Of a stretch of DNA of 6,250 nucleotides, positions 1 through 5,917 are shown in pieces. Numbering within the stretch: position 1 is the first letter of the stretch; each line of letters begins with the position of its first letter. The position numbers were made by a program, and so were the translations under genes. The stretch comes from an uncultured Lachnospiraceae bacterium. GTDB taxonomy: Bacteria; Bacillota; Clostridia; Lachnospirales; Lachnospiraceae. Location: the NCBI GenBank assembly GCA_902796375.1, contig CADBOW010000210.1:1-6250 (forward strand), read 5' to 3'. The notes below the pieces were generated by a model. It ran no database searches. It saw only the letters and a program-made list of their open reading frames with translations, and was not told where the DNA came from.

Positions 1-498
1 ACGGATCGGAAGATGGAAAGGTGCGATATGCTTTCCGTACATATCCTGCAGTCCCTGTACGATCTCACGGAAGCTGGCCTTGTCGTCATCCATTTCCGTA
101 ACAAAGAACATACGCGGAAGTTTACGCTTCTCACAGAGATCCCATGCACGCTTCGTTCCCACCTCGATTCCCGACTTACCGGAGATGACGATCACGGCTG
201 CATCCGCAACTGCGACTGCCTCCTCTGCTTCTCCGATGAAATCCTGATAACCCGGAGTATCCAGCAGGTTCACCTTGATCCCGTCCCATTCGATGGGAAC
301 AACCGTTGTTCTGAGTGAAAAACCGCGTTTGATCTCTTCCTTCTCATAATCACTGATGGTATTTCCGTTTTCCACGGTTCCCATCCGGTTGGTCTTTCCG
401 GCCAGATAAGCGATGGCCTCCACCAGAGATGTTTTGCCACTTCCCCCATGTCCCAGCAGGACGACATTTCTGATCTTGTCTGTTGTAAATACGTTCAT
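1..498 (-). CDS. EF-G-like translational GTPase, N-terminal part (runs off left edge)
   Basis: This is the first 166 codons of a GTPase resembling elongation factor G; the rest lies beyond the left edge. The protein starts MNVFTTDKIRNVVLLGHGGS. Visible motifs are the P-loop GHGGSGKT (residues 16-23), a switch I region around KRGFSLRTT (58-66) and G3 DTPGYQDF (80-87). The G4 position reads FVTEMDDD (132-139). Canonical EF-G has DTPGH and NKxD, so the catalytic His is Tyr84 here and the Asn-Lys pair of G4 is Thr-Glu. These changes, and the overall sequence, fit a divergent EF-G paralogue (EF-G2 / FusA2-like) that I recall from Lachnospiraceae, rather than the main FusA or a TetM-type ribosomal protection protein. 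The ATG at 498 has a strong ribosome binding site. It starts 30 bases after deoB ends, so co-transcription is likely. It is sure to be a translation-factor-type GTPase; its exact role (translocation, recycling or other) cannot be told from this part. Confidence 0.88.
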   Translation of the reverse strand, partial: MNVFTTDKIRNVVLLGHGGSGKTSLVEAIAYLAGKTNRMGTVENGNTISDYEKEEIKRGFSLRTTVVPIEWDGIKVNLLDTPGYQDFIGEAEEAVAVADAAVIVISGKSGIEVGTKRAWDLCEKRKLPRMFFVTEMDDDKASFREIVQGLQDMYGKHIAPFHLPIR

Positions 499-503
499 TT
501 GCT

Positions 504-510
504 ACCTCCC
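504..510 (-). promoter_or_regulatory. Ribosome binding site of the EF-G-like gene
   Basis: The minus strand reads GGGAGGT, five bases before the ATG at 498. It sits in the 30-base gap after deoB, which holds no hairpin or T-run, so the gene is probably translated from the deoB transcript. Confidence 0.75.
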
Positions 511-528
511 CATGTGTAATAAAATGGT

Positions 529-1689
529 TTAAAGTTCAATAGCGGTTCCTACGGGCAGATGCCGGATTCCGAACAGCCGGCCCACAGTCTCGCCAAGATC
601 GGCAAAGGTGTTTCGTATGCCGATATTACGTGCTTTTCTCTGCTTTCCGTATAGAAGCACCGGTACATACTCCCTGGTATGATCCGTTCCCGTATAGGAG
701 GGATCGCATCCGTGATCCGCGGTAATGATCAGCAGATCCTCCTTCTCCATCCGGTCCAGGATCTCCGGCAGCCGCCTGTCGAAAGCTTCCAGGCCCGCCT
801 TATACCCCGGTACATCTCTTCTATGTCCCCAGGTGGAATCAAATTCAACCAGATTCGTGAAGATCAGACCCTCCTTCTCCGTCTGCATCACCTCCAGTGT
901 GCGATCCACACCATCCTCATTGCTCTTTGTCTTATGTGCGGTCCGGATCCCGCAGCCCGAGAAAAGATCATTGATCTTCCCCACGGAGATCACCGGAACG
1001 CCGGCCTCCGCCAGATAGACCAGCAGATTATCCTCTCCCGGAGGAATGGCATAATCATGCCGGTTTGCGGTCCGGACAAAGCCTCCACCCTCTGCCCTTA
1101 TAAACGGCCGGGCTATGACTCTGGCCATCAGATCCTTCCCCATCAGCAGCTTTCTGGCCGCCGCACAGATCTCATATAGCCGCTGCAGTCCGAAGGTCTC
1201 CTCGGAAGCCGCGATCTGGAATACGGAATCCTGAGATGTATACAGGATCGGTTTCCCCGTCCGCTCATGCTCTTCTCCCAGCCGCTCGATAATGGCCGTC
1301 CCGGAATCCACACAGTTCCCCAGCACTCCCGGGATCCCGGTTTCCCGAACGAAGGCATCCACGATCCGATCCGGAAATCCATCCGGAAATGTCTGAAAGG
1401 GTTCCTTCGTTTCGATCCCGATCATTTCCCAATGGCCGGTGACCGAATCCTTTCCGTTGGACAATTCCGCCGCTTTTCCGTAAATCCCCACGGGATCCGG
1501 CACAGAACCGATCCCGGCGGAAACCCCGTCGATATTTCCTATTCCCAGCCTTCTCAGGTTCGGAATGCTCATGTCCGGAAATGCTTCGGCGATATGCCCC
1601 AGGGTATCCACCCCGTGATCACCGAAATCCTCCGAATCCGGCATGGCTCCGATGCCAACGCTGTCCAAAACGATCCATATGACACGCAT
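529..1689 (-). CDS. deoB: Phosphopentomutase
   Basis: Cytoplasmic Mn-dependent enzyme interconverting ribose-1-phosphate and ribose-5-phosphate (and the 2-deoxyribose forms). It passes sugar from nucleoside phosphorolysis into central metabolism and PRPP supply. It belongs to the alkaline phosphatase superfamily. In the 386-residue form starting MRVIWIVLDSVGIG the metal and catalytic residues are easy to see: Asp9 in LDSVGIG, Thr84 in DSVTGHWEM (the phosphorylated Thr of the family), Asp154 in YTSQDSV, Asp284 and His289 in FDSTWGH, Asp325-His326 in TADHG, and His337 in GTDHTRE. These fall within a few residues of the positions known for the Bacillus enzyme, so the protein looks complete and active. 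An earlier in-frame ATG at 1710 adds seven residues (MKAEDRS) and would overlap the upstream stop as ATGA. I prefer 1689 because GGAGGA precedes it at ideal spacing and because family members begin there. No purine nucleoside phosphorylase gene, a frequent partner, is next to it. Confidence 0.96.
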   Translation of the reverse strand: MRVIWIVLDSVGIGAMPDSEDFGDHGVDTLGHIAEAFPDMSIPNLRRLGIGNIDGVSAGIGSVPDPVGIYGKAAELSNGKDSVTGHWEMIGIETKEPFQTFPDGFPDRIVDAFVRETGIPGVLGNCVDSGTAIIERLGEEHERTGKPILYTSQDSVFQIAASEETFGLQRLYEICAAARKLLMGKDLMARVIARPFIRAEGGGFVRTANRHDYAIPPGEDNLLVYLAEAGVPVISVGKINDLFSGCGIRTAHKTKSNEDGVDRTLEVMQTEKEGLIFTNLVEFDSTWGHRRDVPGYKAGLEAFDRRLPEILDRMEKEDLLIITADHGCDPSYTGTDHTREYVPVLLYGKQRKARNIGIRNTFADLGETVGRLFGIRHLPVGTAIEL

Positions 1690-1696
1690 GCTCCTG

Positions 1697-1702
1697 TCCT
1701 CC
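1697..1702 (-). promoter_or_regulatory. Ribosome binding site supporting the downstream deoB start
   Basis: The minus strand reads GGAGGA, seven bases before the ATG at 1689. The alternative ATG at 1710 has only a weak AGGG close by, with a GGAGG about 16 bases upstream, too far for good initiation. The site lies inside the extra seven codons of the longer form and so decides for the shorter protein, although coupled initiation at 1710 is possible. Confidence 0.6.
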
Positions 1703-1706
1703 GCCT

Positions 1707-3812
1707 TCATGAATCCCTGTTCAATCCCTCCGTCCCGGGAAGAACGAATCGTCCGTCCCGGATCAGATCCGTACTGCTTCCGTCTGGATAAACCGCCGCG
1801 ATCCTTCCGATCTCTTCATAAGGGATCGTAATATCCGTATGACAGTTGAAATATGCCTTCTCCGGCTCTTTATCCCGAAGAAGCGAGAAGGTATTCTCTC
1901 TGGATACGATCTCCTTTCCGTCCGGATTGAAGACCGCCGTTTCCTCGGAATGGCTGTAGCAGGTATCTCCCACCGCAAAATGCGGCCCCGTCTTCTCAAC
2001 GATCAGGATGGGCAGCTTCCCCAGGATGTCATACTTCTTCGCCATCCGGTAAGCCGGTACGTTGGTTCCGATGGCGAATTCCCCGATGGGAAGTGTATCA
2101 AAATGGAACAGGATATTCTCCCGGATATAATTCCTTCCCGCCTCCGGATCCTCGTAATTCCCGCATCGGTAATCCGTGATCACTCCGTCCCGGAAATGCA
2201 GCTCCAGATCCCGGAAGAAATACCCGTTCAGATAGACCCCCGTCACATGAAGCACGCCCTCCGTTCCCTCCAGAACCGGCGAAGTAAAGACCTCTCCCAG
2301 AGGGATATTCACATCTGCAACACAGTTCTCAAACTGCGTCTCCTTCTCCGGATGCCGGAGTGTCCGCATTTTCACCTTCATTTGCGTCCGGTTCTCACCG
2401 CACCCTTCCACCAGGATATGATCCGCCGGATCCATAACATCGATCAGCATCTGCTGAAGCGGAAGGTAGGTATCATTTTCCAGCGTATTGATCCGGACCG
2501 TATCCCGGAATATCTCTTCAAACCTGTCTCCGATCTCGGGCATGGGATAGGAAATGATCGCAAAGCTGTAGCTGCTCCCGGGGAGATAACCCTCCAGCAG
2601 CTGCCCCTGTTTTCCGGTCAGCTCCGTAGACAGAGCTCTCTGTTCATCCGAAAGCCGGATGATCCCCTCTTTGGATTCCGGCAGGAACAGCTCCTCTCCG
2701 AAGGTTTCAATCCATACCGGTCCCGCATATCCGGGGAGTTCCTCCTTCAGACTCTCATATACTGTCCTCTGGGCCGACAGCTTCCGCTCCATATATCTCC
2801 GGCCGAGAAACAGCGCTTCGTCCATTCTGTGGTCATAATCAAACTGCCGTGATACCGGCGTGGAGATCACGCCCCTTCGTACCACGCCTTTCCGGTTCAG
2901 CCGGCTTCCCGCCGCCCGGTTCAGGATCGGCTCCAGCCCCATATCCCGGAGCTGCTCCACCAGCCGGCGCACCATCCGTTCCATCCCGATGGGATACCGT
3001 ATGGATACCCGGTCCTTGCCGTCAAAGGGAACCCGCATGGTCTCAAAGCCCCGTCGAAATCCCCGGGCGAGGGTTCGGGCCATGGCATCGATGTCCTCCT
3101 CCGGCAGAGAGGAAAGATACTGTGAGATCCGAAGCTCATTTTCGGAAATATACTCTCCGTATTTATAGAGATAGACCGGATCCGCCAGGTCCTCCTGCAT
3201 CAGAACCTGATACAGGGTATTTTTCTCCGGTTGAAAGGAAGCCCGGACCGACTCGCCTGCGATCTCTTCCGCATAATCCTCCGCATAGTATACCACGCAC
3301 TCCCGGATCCTCTGTTCCGCTGGTGCGCCGTCCTGACAGAACTTTCCGTAGATTTCCAGGAAAAGCTCCGACAGGGTAACGATCATAAAAAGGTTTCCGT
3401 CAAACAGATACTGAGGGAAGCTGTAGATCTCCGCCTGAAGAAAGGACAGCACCTCTCCGTAGGTTCCCAGCGAGGCTGCCTGCTCCGGATTGGAGAAATC
3501 CGTCTCATAGGCATCCCCTGTCAGGGGCGCATAAAGCCTCCGGTTGATCTCCTCCCACTGTGCTCTGCTGATGGAACTCCACTCGGAAACCACCGGTCCC
3601 TCCGGCTGAAAGATGCCTTCTCCCAGCTGATCCAAAACAAAAAAGCAGGAACCAAGATAATCACAAACCGCCTTAAAATAAGCAGTCAGTGACACCCTGA
3701 TCTCTGCCGGGATCTGACCTGCAAGCTCTGCAGCAATATCATCTTTCATTTCCAGGATTCTGCCACGCACAAGTCCCAGGCGCTCCAGCAGCTCCTCTCT
3801 CATTTCCATCAT
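1707..3812 (-). CDS. M29-family metallo-aminopeptidase with long N-terminal extension
   Basis: A 701-residue protein without signal peptide or membrane segment, probably cytoplasmic. The C-terminal part resembles thermophilic aminopeptidase T/AmpS (peptidase family M29), two-metal enzymes that remove N-terminal residues from peptides. The order of likely metal and catalytic residues fits the family: Glu507 in LGEVFTSP, Glu578 in IGEFAIGTN, His611 in EKTGPHFAVG, Tyr619, and His658-x-Asp660 in CHTDI. The similarity seems to begin near residue 258, where DRVSIRYPIGMERMVRRL matches the family's first strand and helix. M29 enzymes are usually about 400 residues, so residues 1-250 are an addition. 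That part is rich in Glu, Leu and Tyr, looks helical, and I do not recognise it. The first ATG (3812) is chosen because AGAAGGT precedes it by seven bases; ATGs two and four codons... further in (3809, 3803) would change little. The stop TGA overlaps a possible deoB ATG. The M29 call is good; the substrate is unknown. Confidence 0.82.
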   Translation of the reverse strand: MMEMREELLERLGLVRGRILEMKDDIAAELAGQIPAEIRVSLTAYFKAVCDYLGSCFFVLDQLGEGIFQPEGPVVSEWSSISRAQWEEINRRLYAPLTGDAYETDFSNPEQAASLGTYGEVLSFLQAEIYSFPQYLFDGNLFMIVTLSELFLEIYGKFCQDGAPAEQRIRECVVYYAEDYAEEIAGESVRASFQPEKNTLYQVLMQEDLADPVYLYKYGEYISENELRISQYLSSLPEEDIDAMARTLARGFRRGFETMRVPFDGKDRVSIRYPIGMERMVRRLVEQLRDMGLEPILNRAAGSRLNRKGVVRRGVISTPVSRQFDYDHRMDEALFLGRRYMERKLSAQRTVYESLKEELPGYAGPVWIETFGEELFLPESKEGIIRLSDEQRALSTELTGKQGQLLEGYLPGSSYSFAIISYPMPEIGDRFEEIFRDTVRINTLENDTYLPLQQMLIDVMDPADHILVEGCGENRTQMKVKMRTLRHPEKETQFENCVADVNIPLGEVFTSPVLEGTEGVLHVTGVYLNGYFFRDLELHFRDGVITDYRCGNYEDPEAGRNYIRENILFHFDTLPIGEFAIGTNVPAYRMAKKYDILGKLPILIVEKTGPHFAVGDTCYSHSEETAVFNPDGKEIVSRENTFSLLRDKEPEKAYFNCHTDITIPYEEIGRIAAVYPDGSSTDLIRDGRFVLPGTEGLNRDS

Positions 3813-3819
3813 ACAAAAT

Positions 3820-3826
3820 ACCTTCT
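3820..3826 (-). promoter_or_regulatory. Ribosome binding site of the M29 aminopeptidase gene
   Basis: The minus strand reads AGAAGGT, seven bases before the ATG at 3812. It favours this first ATG over the ones at 3809 and 3803. The 27-base gap to the upstream gene holds nothing else. Confidence 0.6.
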
Positions 3827-3839
3827 GTCCCCAAAATAA

Positions 3840-4163
3840 TTAGATAAGATATAAGATCAAAAGCAGAAACAGAGCGATCAGTGACAGAATCACCGTCACC
3901 CGTTTCGCATTATTGTCCCCTTCAACCATGTGGAAGGAATGAATGCCGAATCCCAGCCCGGTAACCGCCATAACCACGGACATGAGCATCAGCACACTCA
4001 CACGATCCGAAATCTCTCCCCCGCGGATCGCACTGTAAATGATACAGCCTGTGGTTATCAGAATGGAAAGGGCCCCAAAGATCAGGGAAATGACTGTATC
4101 CACCGCCATCTGATCATCAGCGAATTTATACTTCTTCCTTTTTAATCTTCGTGGTGAAAACAC
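3840..4163 (-). CDS. Small three-helix membrane protein of unknown function (possibly DUF6142-like)
   Basis: A 107-residue protein. After a basic start (RRLKRKKYKF, residues 5-14) come three hydrophobic segments, about 22-46, 55-76 and 88-107. The last ends at the C-terminus in LLLILYLI. Short charged loops separate them (RGGEISDR at 47-54, VEGDNNAKR at 80-88). By the positive-inside rule the N-terminus should be cytoplasmic. The layout, with a KKYKF-type start, a GFGIHSF stretch after the second helix and a hydrophobic tail, reminds me of the DUF6142 family of small Lachnospiraceae membrane proteins. That family name is a recollection from pattern, not a search. It starts with GTG; TAAGGA lies eight bases upstream. 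The first in-frame ATG (residue 19) would lose the basic segment and has no better site. It sits 45 bases after pyrD and 27 before the aminopeptidase gene, so it is probably co-transcribed with both. Its function is unknown; nothing shows a link to pyrimidine synthesis. Confidence 0.8.
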   Translation of the reverse strand: MFSPRRLKRKKYKFADDQMAVDTVISLIFGALSILITTGCIIYSAIRGGEISDRVSVLMLMSVVMAVTGLGFGIHSFHMVEGDNNAKRVTVILSLIALFLLLILYLI

Positions 4164-4171
4164 AGTCCCAT

Positions 4172-4177
4172 TCCTTA
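4172..4177 (-). promoter_or_regulatory. Ribosome binding site selecting the GTG start of the membrane protein
   Basis: The minus strand reads TAAGGA, eight bases before the GTG at 4163. It supports GTG as the true start. Confidence 0.55.
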
Positions 4178-4185
4178 CCCGTTCC

Positions 4186-4205
4186 GGCAGACAGCTGCCT
4201 TTTTT
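4186..4205 (+). terminator. Terminator-like hairpin reading on the opposite strand to all genes
   Basis: On the plus strand GGCAG-ACAG-CTGCC forms a five-pair stem with a four-base loop, followed at once by six T. This has the form of a small intrinsic terminator, but it faces against all the genes. In the genes' own direction the hairpin is preceded by six A and followed by GGAACG, so it should not stop the operon transcript. It lies in the 45-base gap between pyrD and the membrane protein gene. It could end antisense transcripts or be chance; the stem is short. Confidence 0.35.
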
Positions 4206-4208
4206 AGA

Positions 4209-5111
4209 TCACAGACACTTCCGGATCTCATCCAGAGATGAAATCCCCTGCTTCTCCATGAACGCTTCGATCCCCCGTATGATCTCCGCCGTTGCAAAGG
4301 GATTTCTGAAATTTGCCGTTCCTACGGACACCGCCGAAGCCCCGGCCATAATGAACTCCATCGCATCCTCCCAGGTGGCGATCCCGCCCATTCCGATCAC
4401 CGGAACATCCACTGCATGGCATACCTGATAGACCATGCGCACTGCGATGGGTTTGATCGCCGGGCCGGATACTCCTCCCGTCCGGTTTGCCACCGCAAAG
4501 CTTCTTCTGTGAATGTCGATCTTCATTCCCGTCAGTGTATTGATGAGGGAAAGGGCATCCGCGCCGCCTGCAACAGCTGCCCGGGCCATCTCCGTAATAT
4601 CCGTAACATTAGGCGAAAGCTTCATGATGATCGGCTGCTTCGCCTTCTGCTTCACCATGGATGTGATATGCTCCAGTGCCTTCGGGTCCACGCCGAAGGC
4701 GATACCGCCCTCTTTCACATTCGGACAGGATACGTTGATCTCAAGAAGATCCACCGGTTCCTCCTGCAGGCGCTCCACAACTCCTACATATTCCTCCTCC
4801 GAATGTCCGCAGACATTTACTATGATCCTGGTATCCTTCTTCTTCAGAAATTCGATGTCCGTCTTCAGAAATTCCTCAATCCCGGGATTCTGAAGCCCCA
4901 CGGCATTCATCATTCCTCCGTAGGTTTCTGCGATCCTGGGGGTGGGATTCCCCTGCCAGGGAGTCAGCGCCACGCCCTTGGTGGTTACCGCTCCCAGAAG
5001 ACTTACATCCGTGAATTCATCGTATTCTATTCCCGACCCGAAGGTTCCGGAGGCTACCGTCACCGGATTCTTCATGGTCACTCCGCAGATTGTTACTGAT
5101 GTATCGATCAT
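4209..5111 (-). CDS. pyrD: Dihydroorotate dehydrogenase, class 1B catalytic subunit
   Basis: A 300-residue FMN protein oxidising dihydroorotate to orotate, the fourth step of de novo UMP synthesis. It has the TIM-barrel of the family: ASGTFGSG (20-27), Lys45 in TTKGV, MNAVGLQNPG (68-77), and NVSCPN (126-131) with Cys129 as the active-site base. Further matches are MKLSPN (163-168), GGVSGPAIKP (212-221) and the FMN phosphate-binding GMGGI and VGTANF stretches (240-244, 263-268). Cysteine rather than serine as the base, the lack of a membrane-targeting N-terminus and the adjoining pyrK place it in class 1B (cytosolic, NAD-linked, heterotetramer with PyrK). The ATG shares one base with the pyrK stop (TAATG) and is preceded by GGAGGTG, so translation of the two subunits is probably coupled. 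Length and all motifs are complete. In many Clostridia pyrE follows; here a membrane protein gene does. Confidence 0.97.
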   Translation of the reverse strand: MIDTSVTICGVTMKNPVTVASGTFGSGIEYDEFTDVSLLGAVTTKGVALTPWQGNPTPRIAETYGGMMNAVGLQNPGIEEFLKTDIEFLKKKDTRIIVNVCGHSEEEYVGVVERLQEEPVDLLEINVSCPNVKEGGIAFGVDPKALEHITSMVKQKAKQPIIMKLSPNVTDITEMARAAVAGGADALSLINTLTGMKIDIHRRSFAVANRTGGVSGPAIKPIAVRMVYQVCHAVDVPVIGMGGIATWEDAMEFIMAGASAVSVGTANFRNPFATAEIIRGIEAFMEKQGISSLDEIRKCL

Positions 5112-5893
5112 TACAGCTCCACCTCCTCTGCGAAGAATACCGGTCCGTCCTTGCAGACTCTTCTGGTATTAACCTTAAAATGCCGGTCCACCTCTGCCGT
5201 CTTGCAGACACAGGCAAGGCAGGCACCGATCCCGCAGGCCATATGCTCTTCCAGAGAAAGCTGGGCCGGCAGATCATTTTCATATGCATAACGCTTAACC
5301 GCCCGAAGCATGGGTGTAGGGCCGCAGGCGAAGATCATATCTCCCCGGAGATTTTCCTCTCTCGCACAGTCCACCACATTTCCCTTCCGACCCACGTTCC
5401 CGCTGTCACTGGTGATATGAACCGTTGCCACCTTATGGAAGTCATCAGCCATAAATGCTTCATCCCGGTATCCCAGGATCACATGCAGCTGTTTTTTGGA
5501 AATCCCCTGTGCCGCAAGCCGCTTCGCCAGCTCCAGCATCGGCGGGATCCCGATACCGCCTCCCATCAGAACCGGCTCGTGGCAATCCAGTGTAAATCCG
5601 TTGCCCAGGGGGCCCATCACAGTGATCATTTCACCGGAACGAAGGCAGGAGAACTCTGCGGTTCCCGCTCCTACCACACGATAAACCAGGCGGAAGGTTC
5701 CCTTCCCCGGATTGATCTCACAAAGACTGATCGGACGCGGAAGAAGCCGGGAAGCATCCCGTGAAAAAAGCGACACAAACTGCCCCGGTACCGCTTCCTT
5801 CGCGATCTCGGGTGCCTTCAGTGTCATACTGTAAATATCTTCCGCAATTCGGCTTTGGTTTACAACCTCCGCTATGATCATATGTTTCTTCAT
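5111..5893 (-). CDS. pyrK: Dihydroorotate dehydrogenase electron transfer subunit
   Basis: A 260-residue iron-sulfur flavoprotein of the ferredoxin-NADP reductase type. It carries electrons from the FMN of PyrD through a [2Fe-2S] cluster and FAD to NAD. Visible parts are the FAD motif RPIS (53-56), the flavin-domain stretch GPLGNGF (94-100), the NAD-domain loop GGGIGIPP (111-118) and ACGPTPML (189-196). The C-terminal cluster motif has Cys220, Cys225 and Cys228 in ACGIGACLAC, with the fourth ligand Cys247 in VCKDGPVF. An extra Cys230 lies right after the third ligand. The spacing between third and fourth ligand (19 residues) seems a little longer than in the Lactococcus protein. The start ATG at 5893 has GGAGAG four bases upstream, 24 bases after the pyrF stop. 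Its stop TAA overlaps the pyrD ATG by one base, as expected for subunits made in equal amounts. Confidence 0.97.
   Translation of the reverse strand: MKKHMIIAEVVNQSRIAEDIYSMTLKAPEIAKEAVPGQFVSLFSRDASRLLPRPISLCEINPGKGTFRLVYRVVGAGTAEFSCLRSGEMITVMGPLGNGFTLDCHEPVLMGGGIGIPPMLELAKRLAAQGISKKQLHVILGYRDEAFMADDFHKVATVHITSDSGNVGRKGNVVDCAREENLRGDMIFACGPTPMLRAVKRYAYENDLPAQLSLEEHMACGIGACLACVCKTAEVDRHFKVNTRRVCKDGPVFFAEEVEL
5120..5126 (-). promoter_or_regulatory. Ribosome binding site of pyrD inside the pyrK end
   Basis: The minus strand reads GGAGGTG within the last codons of pyrK, eight bases before the pyrD ATG at 5111. A strong site beside a TAATG junction supports coupled translation of pyrK and pyrD. 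Confidence 0.7.
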
Positions 5894-5897
5894 GATT

Positions 5898-5903
5898 CTC
5901 TCC
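5898..5903 (-). promoter_or_regulatory. Ribosome binding site of pyrK
   Basis: The minus strand reads GGAGAG, four bases before the ATG at 5893, in the 24-base gap after pyrF. The gap shows no terminator, so pyrK is read from the pyrF transcript. Confidence 0.55.
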
Positions 5904-5917
5904 GTAATTCCTGATCC

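Noticed and set aside
13..318. Plus-strand frame of 101 codons at the left end
   Set aside because: It is antisense to the EF-G-like gene, whose P-loop and G3 motif prove the minus frame.
1..498. Tetracycline resistance protein (TetM type) as identity of the left gene
   Set aside because: TetM-type proteins start with a different N-terminus containing AHVDAGKTT. The sequence here (LLGHGGSGKTS) fits EF-G2-like paralogues better, and no mobile element is near.
1839..2852. Long plus-strand reading frame of 337 codons opposite the aminopeptidase gene
   Set aside because: It lies wholly antisense to a well supported coding region with clear M29 motifs. Its translation is low-complexity and rich in Arg, Ile, His and Pro with no recognisable motif, as expected from codon bias in the opposite strand.
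2849..3379. Plus-strand reading frame opposite the N-terminal extension of the aminopeptidase
   Set aside because: The product is Pro-, Arg- and Ser-rich with no domain. The minus-strand frame continues without break into the M29 part and has a good start, so it is the real one.
4186..4199. Terminator ending the pyr operon on the minus strand
   Set aside because: In the gene direction the short stem is followed by GGAACGGG, not a T-run, so it should not terminate there.
4416..5764. Plus-strand reading frames opposite pyrD and pyrK
   Set aside because: Both minus-strand genes are certain from their motifs. The plus-strand products are His- and Arg-rich with no known features and lack good ribosome binding sites.
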